A stretch of 64,000 bases of DNA, taken from the NCBI RefSeq assembly GCF_002240225.1, contig NZ_CP022584.1, forward strand, positions 558,001 through 622,000, written 5' to 3'. Shown here in pieces: positions 51,507-60,437 of this stretch; positions within the stretch are counted from its first letter, which is position 1; every line of letters begins with the position of its first letter. The DNA is from Paenibacillus physcomitrellae (lineage in GTDB: Bacteria > Bacillota > Bacilli > Paenibacillales > Paenibacillaceae). The notes beneath the pieces were generated by a model, which ran no database searches, was not told the origin of the DNA, and saw nothing but the letters and a program-made list of their open reading frames with translations. The translations under genes were made by a program, and so were the position numbers.

Positions 51507-54500
51507 ATGAAAAAGCTACTTAATGCCAGAAGTTTATCCTTCTTAGGCTGGATTTTAATTACAATAGCAGCGCTCCTCACAATGCCTGATCTGAATCAGC
51601 TGGTGAAAGAAAAAGGGGCAATCACCATGCCGGAAACGGCGCAAAGCAGCAAAGCGGCTTCTTTCATCAAGCAGATGAATACGGGCGGAGAAGAAGAGCA
51701 GTCGATCGTGCTGGTCTTTAACAGCGGCAGTGACAAGGCCTTAAGCGATCCGCAAAAAAACGAAATCAACCATGTTCTCCGTAAGCTGCAGCAGCAAAAG
51801 TCACAGCTTGGCTTAAAGGATCTGGTGACTTACCTGGACGGGGAAGAGCAGGCGAAACGCCTCGTTTCCGAAGACGGGACCACGATCTTGACCCAAATTT
51901 CCTTCGTCTTAAACGAAGACCGGCCTATTGAGCAAATCACCTCGGATCTAGATCAGATGGTCCGAATTTCCGACGTTCCTACTTACCTGACCGGTTCGAC
52001 GCTGGTCACAAACGATTTCAGCAAATCCGTCGAAGAAGGCGTTAAGAAAACCGAAACGATTGCCATCATTTTTATTCTGGTCATTCTGATTATTGTGTTC
52101 CGTTCGCCGATCATCCCTCTGATATCACTGCTGACGGTAGGCATTTCTTATTTGGTGTCTTTAGCGATCATTGGGCATTTAGTGGACAGCTTTAATTATC
52201 CGTTCTCGAACTTTACCCAGGTTTTCCTGGTTGTCGTGCTGTTTGGCATAGGGACGGATTATAACATCCTGCTCTACACGCGCTTCAAAGAAGAACTGAA
52301 CAAACAGGGTGATGTGCTGGAAGCCGTAAAAGTAACCTTTAAAACCGCCGGCAAAACCGTCCTGTTCAGCGGACTTGCCGTATTTATCGGATTCCTGACG
52401 CTGCTGCTCGCCAAGTTCGGCTTGTACCGTTCTTCGTCGGCTGTTGCCGTCGGCGTCGCGGTTTTGATTATCGTGCTGAATACGTTAAACCCATTTTTCA
52501 TGGTGCTTATGGGAAAAAGAATGTTCTGGCCGTCCAAATCCTTCAGCGGTCATGCCGACAGCCGGTTGTGGGGCTGGTTGTCCAGCCGTTCAGCGCTTCG
52601 TCCGCTGCTTTCCCTCCTGATCGTTGCGATCATCAGCGTGCCGCTGATTATGGGATACAGCAAGCAGCTGGCTTACGACGATCTGGCGGAAGTAGCCGAT
52701 TCTTACGAGTCGAAACAAGGCATTAACGTGATCGCCGATCATTTTGCACCCGGTTTCTCGGCACCTGTCACTCTAGCCATCCGCTCAGACGAACCCTTGG
52801 ACAATCAGGAATCGCTGAAGGTGCTAGACGAGCTGAGCGATAAAATTTCCAAAGTGAAAGGCGTATCCAAGGTCTATAGCGTTACCCGGCCAACCGGGGC
52901 CCGGATAGACGATCTTTACATCAATGATCAGACAGGCAAGGTAAACGAAGGCGTCGGCGAAGCCAACGGAGGCGTGGACACCATCAAGAACGGGTTGTCT
53001 TCCGTCACCGATCAGCTCAAATCCACCGACGATCTCAGCAATGTCCAGCAGCTGATCGCAGGGACCGGACAGCTGCAGGAGGGAACCAAAACCCTTGAAC
53101 AAGCGATGAACCAGGTAACGGCGGGTCTAAATGACGGGACATCCGGCGCAGAGGAGCTCAGTCAAGGTTTAGCCTCCCTGAAGGCAAACGTGCAGAAGCT
53201 GCAGGCCGGAACTGCGCAGCTGAAGCAGGGATATGCCCGACTGGAGCAGGGACTTGGCTCGTTCGGCAACTTTTTCACCACGGTCAAGACGGCGGTCAAA
53301 GGGGCGATGGACGGGTATGCCCAGATACAAACCAGCATGTCGGCGATTACGGCGACCCATCCTGAAATGGCCGAGGATGTCGAAGTTCAGAAAGTTATGG
53401 GGATTACGGCTTCAGCCCAGAAGCAGTTAAATGAGCTTTACAGCCAGATCGATCCTTTGACGGCGCAGTATAATTCCGCGATGGACAGCTTTAAGCAGGC
53501 GAACGGTTCCCTGGGTCAAATCAGCGACGGTTTGGGGCAGGTCGTTAATGGAGCCGGCCAGCTTCAGAAAGGCGCCGATCAACTGACCACCGGCTTGGGT
53601 CAAGGAGCTAAAGGCTCTGCCCAAATTGCGGATAAAACCTCGGACGTGGCGTCCGGACTGGATCAGCTTGGCAAAGGCCAGCAGCAGCTTTATACAGGAC
53701 TGCAGGAGCTGCAAGGCAAAATGAACGATTTGAAGGACGGATTAACCCAAAGCACGGAAGGACTCAGCTCAATTTCGGAGGGCTTGAATTCGGCTTCCCG
53801 TTATTTGGCGGGCCTCAGCCGGTCCGAGGCGTCGGAAAGCTTTTACATTCCCGATGATGTGCTGCACGGAGCAGAGTTCCAGCAGTCGCTGGATACCTAC
53901 ATGTCTGGCAATCGCAAAATTGCCGAAATCAGCATCATTCTGGACGACAACCCTTACTCCAAAGAAGCAATGAACGTCGTTCAGGACTTGAACGGGCAGC
54001 TGGACTCGGCGCTGAAGGGAACGAAGCTGGAGAAAGCCGATCTGGCGCTTGGGGGCGTGACTCAGCAGAATCTCGACCTTAAAGATATCGCAGGCGGCGA
54101 CTTTAACCGCACCTCGGCGATTATGCTGATCGGGATCGGCATCATGCTGATTCTGATTACGCGTTCCTTCTGGCCGCCGGTGTTCGTCATAGGTTCTCTA
54201 TATTTAACCTACCTGATCACGCTGGGCGCCAACGAGTTTATCAGCAAGCAGCTGGTTCAGGTCGATGATTTGAGCTGGAACGTTCCGTTCTTTACTTTCA
54301 TCATGATTGTTACTTTGGGCGTGGATTACAGTATTTTCCTGCTGATGCGCTACAGAGAAATCGAAGCAAGTCCTACGGAAGCGATTAAACAAGCCTCCAG
54401 AAACCTGGGCGGCGTCGTGATTTCGGCGGCCATCATTCTGGGTGGCACCTTTGCGGCGCTCATTCCATCAGGCGTTATTACGCTGATTGAAGTGGCGATT

Positions 54501-54656
54501 GGCGTTATGATTGGGTTGGTGCTGCTTAGTCTGATCATGCTGCCCGTTTTGTTCCCGGCTTTGATGAACCTTCTGGACCGGGCGGGCCGCTTTAGCCGTA
54601 AAGAGAAGGAGGCGAATGCCGAACAGCAGGAGGACAACAACAGCATAACTGGTTAA
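51507..54656 (+). CDS. MMPL/RND-family transporter
   Basis: A 1049-residue membrane protein with the RND/MMPL plan: a first segment at about 8-26, an extracellular loop, five segments with FGIGTDYNILLYTRFKEEL, a second loop of about 450 residues and a second bundle with TLGVDYSIFLLMRYREIEA. These Asp-Tyr motifs are the proton-relay sites of MMPL proteins. The second loop contains long coiled heptad repeats with alternating GLxQL and GAxQLxxG (about 490-740), as in YdgH and YhgE proteins. It probably exports lipids or hydrophobic drugs. TetR sites just upstream imply ligand-induced expression. Confidence 0.9.
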   Translation: MKKLLNARSLSFLGWILITIAALLTMPDLNQLVKEKGAITMPETAQSSKAASFIKQMNTGGEEEQSIVLVFNSGSDKALSDPQKNEINHVLRKLQQQKSQLGLKDLVTYLDGEEQAKRLVSEDGTTILTQISFVLNEDRPIEQITSDLDQMVRISDVPTYLTGSTLVTNDFSKSVEEGVKKTETIAIIFILVILIIVFRSPIIPLISLLTVGISYLVSLAIIGHLVDSFNYPFSNFTQVFLVVVLFGIGTDYNILLYTRFKEELNKQGDVLEAVKVTFKTAGKTVLFSGLAVFIGFLTLLLAKFGLYRSSSAVAVGVAVLIIVLNTLNPFFMVLMGKRMFWPSKSFSGHADSRLWGWLSSRSALRPLLSLLIVAIISVPLIMGYSKQLAYDDLAEVADSYESKQGINVIADHFAPGFSAPVTLAIRSDEPLDNQESLKVLDELSDKISKVKGVSKVYSVTRPTGARIDDLYINDQTGKVNEGVGEANGGVDTIKNGLSSVTDQLKSTDDLSNVQQLIAGTGQLQEGTKTLEQAMNQVTAGLNDGTSGAEELSQGLASLKANVQKLQAGTAQLKQGYARLEQGLGSFGNFFTTVKTAVKGAMDGYAQIQTSMSAITATHPEMAEDVEVQKVMGITASAQKQLNELYSQIDPLTAQYNSAMDSFKQANGSLGQISDGLGQVVNGAGQLQKGADQLTTGLGQGAKGSAQIADKTSDVASGLDQLGKGQQQLYTGLQELQGKMNDLKDGLTQSTEGLSSISEGLNSASRYLAGLSRSEASESFYIPDDVLHGAEFQQSLDTYMSGNRKIAEISIILDDNPYSKEAMNVVQDLNGQLDSALKGTKLEKADLALGGVTQQNLDLKDIAGGDFNRTSAIMLIGIGIMLILITRSFWPPVFVIGSLYLTYLITLGANEFISKQLVQVDDLSWNVPFFTFIMIVTLGVDYSIFLLMRYREIEASPTEAIKQASRNLGGVVISAAIILGGTFAALIPSGVITLIEVAIGVMIGLVLLSLIMLPVLFPALMNLLDRAGRFSRKEKEANAEQQEDNNSITG

Positions 54657-54668
54657 CGATCTTGTCTT

Positions 54669-54714
54669 AAACAAACAAACCCAAAGCGCTTAGCCGCTTT
54701 GGGTTTGTTTGTTT
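54669..54714. terminator. Bidirectional terminator between MMPL and azlD
   Basis: AAACAAACAAACCCAAAGCG pairs with CGCTTTGGGTTTGTTTGTTT, giving a 20-bp stem with T-rich ends on both strands for the convergent genes. Confidence 0.92.
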
Positions 54715-54725
54715 CGTACGCGCTG

Positions 54726-55043
54726 CTACCAAAAGAAACGCAGCGCCATCATGGCCAGCATGCCGACAATGACGGTCGCCAGCAGGCTGCGGGTCAAGAC
54801 AGATGCGGCAAAAGCGGGAAGCGCAGCGATCACTTCCACGCCAAGCGACAGCTTTCCGTCCTGTACCAGCAATTCTTGTCCGATCAAAGCGGCCATTACC
54901 GCTACGGGCACAAAATTCAGCCAGCGCATGCCCCATTCGGGGATTTGAATCCGGCTGAGCAAGACAAGCGGCAGCACTCTCGGAATCAAGGTGACGATTG
55001 AGGCCCCGACAATCATGAGGAAGACATCCCATCTTATTTCCAT
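54726..55043 (-). CDS. azlD: AzlD branched-chain amino-acid exporter small subunit
   Basis: A 105-residue membrane protein with four segments, the small partner of AzlC. The conserved TLIPRVLPLVLL and FVPVAVMAALIGQELL segments are typical. The ATG at 55043 overlaps the end of azlC by 10 bases, as usual in azlCD pairs; the pair exports branched-chain amino acids or analogues such as azaleucine. Confidence 0.88.
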   Translation of the reverse strand: MEIRWDVFLMIVGASIVTLIPRVLPLVLLSRIQIPEWGMRWLNFVPVAVMAALIGQELLVQDGKLSLGVEVIAALPAFAASVLTRSLLATVIVGMLAMMALRFFW

Positions 55044-55771
55044 CTGCTCACCGCCATTCCGAGAGTTGAAGCAGCTATCGTAGCCAAGATGATCGTAATG
55101 CTGCTGGAGGTCAAATAACTTAACGCGACAACCAGGCAGATCGAACATAAGACCACAAGCAGATCGGCCTTAAGCTTTCGGCGGCTGATCAGCTGAAGCA
55201 CCAAAAGGCCGATAAACATGGCCGGCAGGGCAAAGTCCAGCCCGAGCTGTTCCGGGTCGGCAATCCACTGGCCCAGAAAAGCGCCGGCGATATTGGCTAT
55301 GATCCAGTTCAAATAAGCCGTGAGATTCAAGCCGTGCATCCACTTTTCCGAAAGCCTATGCTTCATAGCCGCCTGGTGAATGGCCACCCCAAACGTTTCG
55401 TCGGTAAGCAGGGCGCCTACCAGCAAATTTTTGAGCGGGGAGAGAAGCCGGAAATAAGGCGATAAAGCCGCGCTGAGCAGCAAATGGCGCAGGTTGACGA
55501 AGAAGATCGTAAGCACGATCGCGGCCGGCGAACCGGAAGCGGCCAGCATGCCTGCGGCAATAAACTGGGCAGAGCCGGCATAAATGAGCACGGACATCAG
55601 CAGGATTTCAGCTATGCTGAGCCCGGCCGTTTTCTCGACCACACCGGCAGCAAAGCCGATGCTCAAATAGCCCAATAATGTGGGGATACAGCTTTTGACC
55701 CCTTGGAGAAAACGTTCTTCCTGAATGTGCGGTTCATAATTAGGTGCGGTTAAGTTCTCCTGCAAAGCCAT
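55034..55771 (-). CDS. azlC: AzlC branched-chain amino-acid exporter large subunit
   Basis: A 245-residue membrane protein of the AzlC/YgaZ family with six to seven segments. GYLSIGFAAGVV near the start, SVLIYAGSAQFIA, FFVNLRHLLLSAAL and LLTDETFGVAI are all family signatures. It acts with AzlD to export branched-chain amino acids. No Lrp-type regulator (AzlB) gene is adjacent, unlike in B. subtilis. Confidence 0.9.
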   Translation of the reverse strand: MALQENLTAPNYEPHIQEERFLQGVKSCIPTLLGYLSIGFAAGVVEKTAGLSIAEILLMSVLIYAGSAQFIAAGMLAASGSPAAIVLTIFFVNLRHLLLSAALSPYFRLLSPLKNLLVGALLTDETFGVAIHQAAMKHRLSEKWMHGLNLTAYLNWIIANIAGAFLGQWIADPEQLGLDFALPAMFIGLLVLQLISRRKLKADLLVVLCSICLVVALSYLTSSSITIILATIAASTLGMAVSRWK

Positions 55772-55924
55772 CCAACTCTTTCTTTATTTAATATCTCGTA
55801 AACCTATCGTATAACTTTCATCATACAATGACAGCGGGAAGAAAAACTATGGATTTCCCAAAATCGAAGTGCTGCGCTGCTGAAAAGTTGACGTTATAGA
55901 AGGAACTGGCTACAATAGCGATAT

Positions 55925-55945
55925 AATTCGTAATTATTACGATTA
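55925..55945. promoter_or_regulatory. Zur-box-like palindrome, site 1
   Basis: The core TTCGTAATTATTACGATT differs from the Bacillus Zur box AAATCGTAATNATTACGATTT at only about two positions over 21 bp. It lies 106 bases before the truncated AAA gene. It is the stronger of two such sites in this region. Confidence 0.75.
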
Positions 55946-56051
55946 GACCATAAAGCAAGCTTCCCTACGAACAGCGACCGAGGAACAATGCGGGGCAAAG
56001 AAGAAGTAGGGAAGCATTGAACAAGGACATGAAGGAGTAGTTTAACAGATT

Positions 56052-56333
56052 ATGAGCAAAAGCAACCGGTTCAACAGCAGCCGCCTTCCCACCGCTAAAG
56101 GCATGGACATGGCCACCGTTTATTCCCCGAAGGAGTGTTCCCGCAAAGCCAAATACATCGTGTTATCCCCGGCTAATAAGACGATTATAGAGGAGTTTCA
56201 GGCTATATTAGCGATGAAAGAACAATTCGAAAAGCATGATGTGCCCGTTTCGAACAAAATCATGATGTTTGGCCCGCCGGGGACAGGCAAACGCAGAACG
56301 GAGTCTGGCCGAAGGATTGGAGTAAACAAATAA
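56052..56333 (+). pseudogene. Truncated AAA-type ATPase
   Basis: An open frame of 93 codons whose last third reads KIMMFGPPGTGK, a Walker A motif that should be followed by Thr and about 150 residues of AAA domain. Instead it runs into RRTESGRRIGVNK and stops. In another frame the same bases read NAERSLAEGLE and stop, as the end of a real protein might, so an out-of-frame internal deletion right after the Walker A lysine is likely. The family resembles small AAA proteins of the SpoVK/Ycf46 type. The preserved Zur-like box upstream suggests the intact gene was zinc-regulated. Confidence 0.65.
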
Positions 56334-56349
56334 GATGCCGGAAAAAGAA

Positions 56350-56386
56350 AACAGAAGCGGTCCCTCAAAGGGCCGCTTCTGTTGTG
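56350..56386. terminator. Terminator hairpin overlapping the end of folE2
   Basis: AACAGAAGCGGTCC pairs with GGGCCGCTTCTGTT. On the plus strand it ends the truncated AAA gene (followed by GTGTT); it also contains the last codons of folE2 on the other strand. Confidence 0.75.
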
Positions 56387-57288
56387 TTATCAAAACTAAT
56401 GACCGCTAAAGCATCATGCAGATGGATAGATTCTTCGTTCCGGCATTCCACCTTAAAAGCCTTCACGAAATCCATTTCGTACAAATCGGCGGCAACGAGC
56501 CGCGCCATATCCTCCACGAAACGTGGATTCTCATAAGCCCTTTCTGTAACAGCTTTCTCGTCCGGGCGTTTAAGAACAGGATGCAGGGGAGAGCTGGCGT
56601 TGGATTCTATGGCATCCAGCAGGAGCGTTTTCCAATCGCTTTGCGGAAGCGAGGTCTCGTCCAATTCAACCGTAACCGTCACATTTCCCCGCTGGTTATG
56701 GGCACTGTATTCGCTGATCTCTTTGGAGCACGGACACAAGGTGGTAACGGCCGTTTGGAGCTTCAAGACAAATTCCAGGGGGTTTCCTTGGGCGTAGATG
56801 ACTTTCATGGAGGCCTGAGAATGGTTTAGACCCGTCATTCCTAAAACAGGGGAACTGCGCTCGTAGAACCAAGGGAATTCAAGCTCGATCTCCGCCTGGG
56901 TTTGCTCCATGTATTCGGCCATTTCGGCGGCAAGCCGCTGCAGTCCCTCAAAGTCCGCTTCCCACTTCTCCCGTCTGTACCGCTCAAGCAGCTCGGTCAG
57001 TCTGCTCATATTGATTCCTTTGGACTCCCGCTGCAGACTCGTCGTCAACGTTAATTCGGCAACGGTGGTTTGAATGTCCGGTATCAGCTCCGAGCGGATT
57101 TGAATCGGATGACGGACTTTACATATACCTACCTGGTTGATGTTAAACAAATAATCATGGCTCCGATTCTGAAGGTCAGACATTTTTTCTTTGGTAGTCG
57201 GTTTGTTCCCGGGAATAGGCGGAACCGAACCAAACCGGATAAGTCGCTCTTCTTTCGAAGGAAGCGGCTGTGCAGCATATGATTTCAT
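56365..57288 (-). CDS. folE2: GTP cyclohydrolase FolE2 (type IB, metal-flexible)
   Basis: A 307-residue enzyme of the COG1469 family making dihydroneopterin triphosphate from GTP without strict need for zinc. The active-site Cys is in TLCPCSKEISEYSAHNQRG, the family hallmark. In Bacillus folE2 is derepressed by Zur when zinc is scarce, replacing zinc-dependent FolE; a Zur-like box lies 44 bases upstream (57332). The genome thus has both FolE types, the other heading the pterin operon. Confidence 0.92.
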   Translation of the reverse strand: MKSYAAQPLPSKEERLIRFGSVPPIPGNKPTTKEKMSDLQNRSHDYLFNINQVGICKVRHPIQIRSELIPDIQTTVAELTLTTSLQRESKGINMSRLTELLERYRREKWEADFEGLQRLAAEMAEYMEQTQAEIELEFPWFYERSSPVLGMTGLNHSQASMKVIYAQGNPLEFVLKLQTAVTTLCPCSKEISEYSAHNQRGNVTVTVELDETSLPQSDWKTLLLDAIESNASSPLHPVLKRPDEKAVTERAYENPRFVEDMARLVAADLYEMDFVKAFKVECRNEESIHLHDALAVISFDNTTEAAL

Positions 57289-57331
57289 AATGATAGCTCC
57301 TAGAATTCTTGTTGAATTTTGTTTGGTCGAT

Positions 57332-57352
57332 TAATCGTAAAAATAACTATTA
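57332..57352. promoter_or_regulatory. Zur-box-like palindrome, site 2 (folE2)
   Basis: TAATCGT-N7-ACTATTA, a 21-bp dyad with one mismatch between arms and about 15 of 20 matches to the Bacillus Zur box, 44 bases before the folE2 ATG. Its position before a known Zur target supports it despite the weaker match. Confidence 0.6.
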
Positions 57353-57547
57353 ACAGTATAAAAACGATTTTGAGCCTTGTCAATTTACTCCTTGGCGCAG
57401 CATGTAAGTACAGACATGTCTATATCATTTCACGGGTAAAGATGTTGAATAGAAGCTGTTAATAAAAAACGGAAAATATTCCGGGTCCGGGAGGTCAGGT
57501 TTATTGCCGTGAATATAAACGTAATAATGAAAATTCTGCCGATTGCC

Positions 57548-57591
57548 TTGATCCAGTACAGGAGTTTCGATTATAATACCCCCTGGGGTAT
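57548..57591 (+). promoter_or_regulatory. cstR promoter overlapped by a CstR/CsoR operator
   Basis: TTGATC (57548-57553), an 18-bp spacer and TATAAT (57572-57577) form the promoter. The palindrome ATACCCCCTGGGGTAT (57576-57591) begins on the last -10 bases, matching the TACCCC...GGGGTA operators of CsoR-family repressors. Binding would block the promoter. Confidence 0.88.
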
Positions 57592-57623
57592 AGGAAAGGG
57601 TAAGCAGCTAGGAGGCGCCACAA

Positions 57624-57893
57624 ATGAATGTTCATTATCCGGACGAGATTAAAGCTCGTCTTCGAAGAATTGAAGGGCAAACCAGAGGCGTATTGCGTCT
57701 AATGGAAGAAGGAAAATCATGCAAGGACGTTGTGGCACAGCTGTCCGCCGTCCGAAATGCTGCCGACAAGGCTATAGCCCAAATTGTGGCGGAGAACTTG
57801 AGCAGGTGCATTTACGAAGAACAAGCAGCTGAAAATCCGGACACGGACCAATTAGTGAAGCAAGCTATTGAACTGCTGGTCAAAAGCCGCTGA
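57624..57893 (+). CDS. cstR: CstR-like persulfide-sensing repressor (CsoR family)
   Basis: An 89-residue all-helical CsoR/RcnR-family repressor. C33 and C62 are in the expected pair positions, but the copper-ligand His of CsoR is replaced by Asn58 (AENLSRC), as in CstR, which senses persulfides and polysulfides rather than copper. The two rhodanese genes that follow fit CstR regulation of sulphide detoxification. The ATG follows AGGAGG, and the operator palindrome lies over its own promoter. Confidence 0.86.
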   Translation: MNVHYPDEIKARLRRIEGQTRGVLRLMEEGKSCKDVVAQLSAVRNAADKAIAQIVAENLSRCIYEEQAAENPDTDQLVKQAIELLVKSR

Positions 57894-57927
57894 TGAAATG
57901 GCTTTAACAATAAAGGAGGCCGAATGA

Positions 57928-58257
57928 ATGGCTTTTAAAGTACCCAAAGAAATTTCGCCTGAGCAGCTGGAAGAGCGGCTGCATCAAGGAGAAACGGTAA
58001 TGATGCTGGATGTGCGTGAGCCGGGTGAGTGGTTTGAAGGCCATCTTCCCGGGGCCAAACATATTCCTCTAGGAGCTCTTCCTGAACGGTGCGAGGAGCT
58101 TGACCGGAATAAAGAGTGGGTTGTGATGTGCAGGAGCGGCGGCCGGAGCGGCCTTGCTTGTGAAATCCTGCATGAGAGGGGCTTCAAAGTCGTCAATCTG
58201 ACCGGAGGTCTTCTGAGATGGACCGGAGAACTGTCTGGTGAAAGGGAGTCCAACTGA
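57928..58257 (+). CDS. Rhodanese-domain sulfurtransferase
   Basis: A 109-residue single-domain rhodanese that carries persulfide sulphur on an active-site Cys. The motif MLDVREPGEWFEGHLPGA and the active loop CRSGGRS (C68-S74) are intact, so it should be active. It lies 34 bases after cstR under the same operator, consistent with moving sulphur from polysulfides to acceptors. The next gene begins 2 bases after its stop. Confidence 0.9.
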   Translation: MAFKVPKEISPEQLEERLHQGETVMMLDVREPGEWFEGHLPGAKHIPLGALPERCEELDRNKEWVVMCRSGGRSGLACEILHERGFKVVNLTGGLLRWTGELSGERESN

Positions 58258-58259
58258 TC

Positions 58260-58694
58260 ATGATATTGGGGATCATTTTGCTTGGAGCAGGAGGAATGTT
58301 CTTGGTCTGGCTGGTCCGTCAGCTTTGGCCTCTTCAGTATCTCTCCTTTGTCGATATTAGGGACTGGAAGAACAAGAGAAAGCAGTGCCCGGAGATGAAA
58401 ATGCTGGATGTCCGCGACACGTCTGATTTCCAACAGCTTCACCTGCCTTGCTCTGTCAATATTTCATTGGGCCGTTTGCCTTTTGTATGGAGAAAAGCAT
58501 TATCTCCCGAGCAATGTGTGGTTATTGTGTCCGCTCATCCTTTCAAAACGAAGAAGGCCGCCAGAATTTTGCGGAAAAGGGGCTTTCACAAGCTGTATGC
58601 CTTACGCGGAAATATCTTTCAACATGAAGAATGGCTAAATCAGGCCTCCATTACAAAGGCGGATTGTCCCAATCAACAAGGCTTCAGTTTATAA
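58260..58694 (+). CDS. Membrane-anchored rhodanese-like protein lacking the catalytic Cys
   Basis: A 144-residue protein with one membrane segment (about 2-22) followed by a rhodanese domain: MLDVRDTSDFQQLHLPCSVN aligns well with the first motif. At the active loop, where the neighbour has CRSGGRS, it reads VSAHPFKTK, so the catalytic Cys is absent and transferase activity is not expected. It may bind or position other sulphur carriers at the membrane. It is the last gene of the cstR operon and is followed by a long hairpin terminator. Confidence 0.8.
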   Translation: MILGIILLGAGGMFLVWLVRQLWPLQYLSFVDIRDWKNKRKQCPEMKMLDVRDTSDFQQLHLPCSVNISLGRLPFVWRKALSPEQCVVIVSAHPFKTKKAARILRKRGFHKLYALRGNIFQHEEWLNQASITKADCPNQQGFSL

Positions 58695-58722
58695 TCTGCA
58701 GAAATAGTATACATTACAAGAA

Positions 58723-58782
58723 AAAAGCGCTGCCGCGTACAACGGGAGAAACCCCCATTGTACGTCGGGCAGCGCTTTTATT
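58723..58782. terminator. Bidirectional terminator between rhodanese and chitinase genes
   Basis: AAAAGCGCTGCC and CGTACAA pair with TTGTACG and GGGCAGCGCTTTT, a long stem with one small bulge and A/T runs on both sides, serving the convergent genes. Confidence 0.92.
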
Positions 58783-58799
58783 CGCTTTGTTATCTCCAA

Positions 58800-60437
58800 T
58801 CAATTCAGCTTCCATAAAGCCGGTGTGTTTGGCGGTTCCCAAGTCACGATGGAGGTATGGGCCTGCAAGCAAGTATAGGTGTATCCGCCATAAGTAACGA
58901 CATCCCCCACATGGTAGGAAACACCAGCAGCCCAAGCTGATGTACCGGGAGCAGGAGTTGGAGATGGTGTAGGAGCGGGCGTAGGACTAGGCGTCGGCGA
59001 AGGTGTCGGGGTAGGGCCTGGAGTTGGTGTTGGTGTAGGAGCAGGTGTCGGCGATGGCGTAGGACTTGGCGTTGGTACCGGGCCTCCCGGCAGCTCCGTA
59101 ATCAACTTGTTCTGCAGTGTTTTGTTGCGGTCCCCGCTCAGTTCCCAGAACATGGCGCCGGCCAGCCCTTTGGATTTCAAATAATTGATCTTATATCCGA
59201 TAGATTCGGCATCGTCGTAACTGATGAAGGTCCTGGTTGAAGGGTTATAAAGGTAAGGGACTTTGGCCGTATCGTTCCAGTAGCGGGTGTAGCCGTTTTT
59301 GTTAATATAATTGGCCTCAAGGTCGTAGAAGTCATAGCTGCCGTTCTCCCAGGTTCCTGAATTCGAGATTCCGGAAGAAACCTGGTATTGACCATTACCT
59401 GTGTTTGGTGCGCCGCTCCAGCCGCGTCCATAGAACGGCATTCCCAATACCAGCTTATTCGCCGGCACGCCGTTAGCCAAATAGGTGGTGACTGCCTTAT
59501 CGATATTGAAATTTTGTGGATCGGTCAAGCCGGTGGAGGCGGTGGCAGGATCATAATAGAGAGGTGCGTTATGTCCGGTTGTCGTGTTCCAGGAGCCGTT
59601 AAAGTCATAGGTCATGATGTTGATCCAATCGACAACCGAAGCGATTCCAGCCAGATTGTTGTTGGCTGCATAAGAAGGGCTTGCACCGGAGGCTATGGTC
59701 AGCAGATAGGTTTTGCCGTCCGCTTGGCCGGCGGCATTTAATTTTTCACGGATTTTTTGCAGCAAAAGTACATAGTTTTGTTTATCTTCAGGACGGACGC
59801 TGTTGCCGGCAAGGCCGCCGCCTACCGGGTATTCCCAGTCCAGGTCAACACCGTCCATCTGGTATTTGCGAATGAAATCAACAGCTGAATTGGCGAATAC
59901 TTCGCGTGTGGCCGCCGATGCGGCTACGTCCGAGAAGCGGTTTGACCAGGTCCAGCCGCCAACGGAGATGACGGTCTTCAGGTTCGGATTCCGCTCTTTC
60001 AGTTTCCAGAGCTGCTTCAGATTGCCTTTGATCGGATCATCCCATTTGTCGCCATCGAAGCTCTTACCCGTATCGATCCAGGGATCGCCGAGGACAATCG
60101 TCCCGTTTGGCACATTGATCGTCTGCGCCTGCTCATTTTGACAGGTCCAGGTTACCGGGTTAGGACCGGTTGGATCGGGGTTGCCGTGGATGCCGTTCCA
60201 GCAAATATCGGCAAAAGCATAATTAATGACGTTCATCTTGGTCGGATCTATGTCAGAAACATTATATCCCCGCGCATAAGCCGACCACGATGGATAATAC
60301 CCGACAAGCTTGTAATCTTGAGCGGCTGTGGCCGTTTTGACGGAGGAGCCCAAAGCAGGAAATAGCGTAAGTAAAAGTACGGCGATCATTACGATGGAGA
60401 AGGATTTACGATGCTTCTTATTTCTGAACAACATCAT
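58800..60437 (-). CDS. Secreted GH18 chitinase with CBM5/12
   Basis: A 545-residue exported chitinase. A signal peptide covers about 1-39 (cut after TATAA), the GH18 barrel about 42-445 with the catalytic motif [10 protein letters not shown] (D-x-x-D-x-D-x-E) and SVGGWTWS, then a (PTPSPTPAP) linker of about 50 residues and a C-terminal CBM5/12 (about 500-545) with [18 protein letters not shown] and YTCLQAHTS. It cleaves chitin outside the cell for nutrition or competition with fungi. GGGAGG lies 7 bases before the ATG. There is no clear CcpA cre site next to the start. Confidence 0.93.
   Translation of the reverse strand: MMLFRNKKHRKSFSIVMIAVLLLTLFPALGSSVKTATAAQDYKLVGYYPSWSAYARGYNVSDIDPTKMNVINYAFADICWNGIHGNPDPTGPNPVTWTCQNEQAQTINVPNGTIVLGDPWIDTGKSFDGDKWDDPIKGNLKQLWKLKERNPNLKTVISVGGWTWSNRFSDVAASAATREVFANSAVDFIRKYQMDGVDLDWEYPVGGGLAGNSVRPEDKQNYVLLLQKIREKLNAAGQADGKTYLLTIASGASPSYAANNNLAGIASVVDWINIMTYDFNGSWNTTTGHNAPLYYDPATASTGLTDPQNFNIDKAVTTYLANGVPANKLVLGMPFYGRGWSGAPNTGNGQYQVSSGISNSGTWENGSYDFYDLEANYINKNGYTRYWNDTAKVPYLYNPSTRTFISYDDAESIGYKINYLKSKGLAGAMFWELSGDRNKTLQNKLITELPGGPVPTPSPTPSPTPAPTPTPTPGPTPTPSPTPSPTPAPTPSPTPAPGTSAWAAGVSYHVGDVVTYGGYTYTCLQAHTSIVTWEPPNTPALWKLN

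Larger units (their letters stand above)
57289..57623. other. Divergent folE2/cstR intergenic region
   Basis: 335 bases between divergent genes. The left part holds the Zur-like box of folE2; the right 80 bases hold the cstR promoter and operator. Between about 57360 and 57545 I see nothing recognisable. Confidence 0.5.

Noticed and set aside
53041..53800. Repetitive region in the MMPL gene as a DNA repeat element
   Set aside because: The repetition is at the protein heptad level (coiled coil) and the DNA units are not tandem copies.
57624..57893. Copper-responsive CsoR
   Set aside because: The His of the Cys-His-Cys copper site is Asn and no copA or copZ follows; rhodanese neighbours favour CstR.
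58960..59100. Dense short repeats that resemble a CRISPR-like array
   Set aside because: They encode the PTPSPTPAP linker of the chitinase in frame; there are no spacers of constant length.
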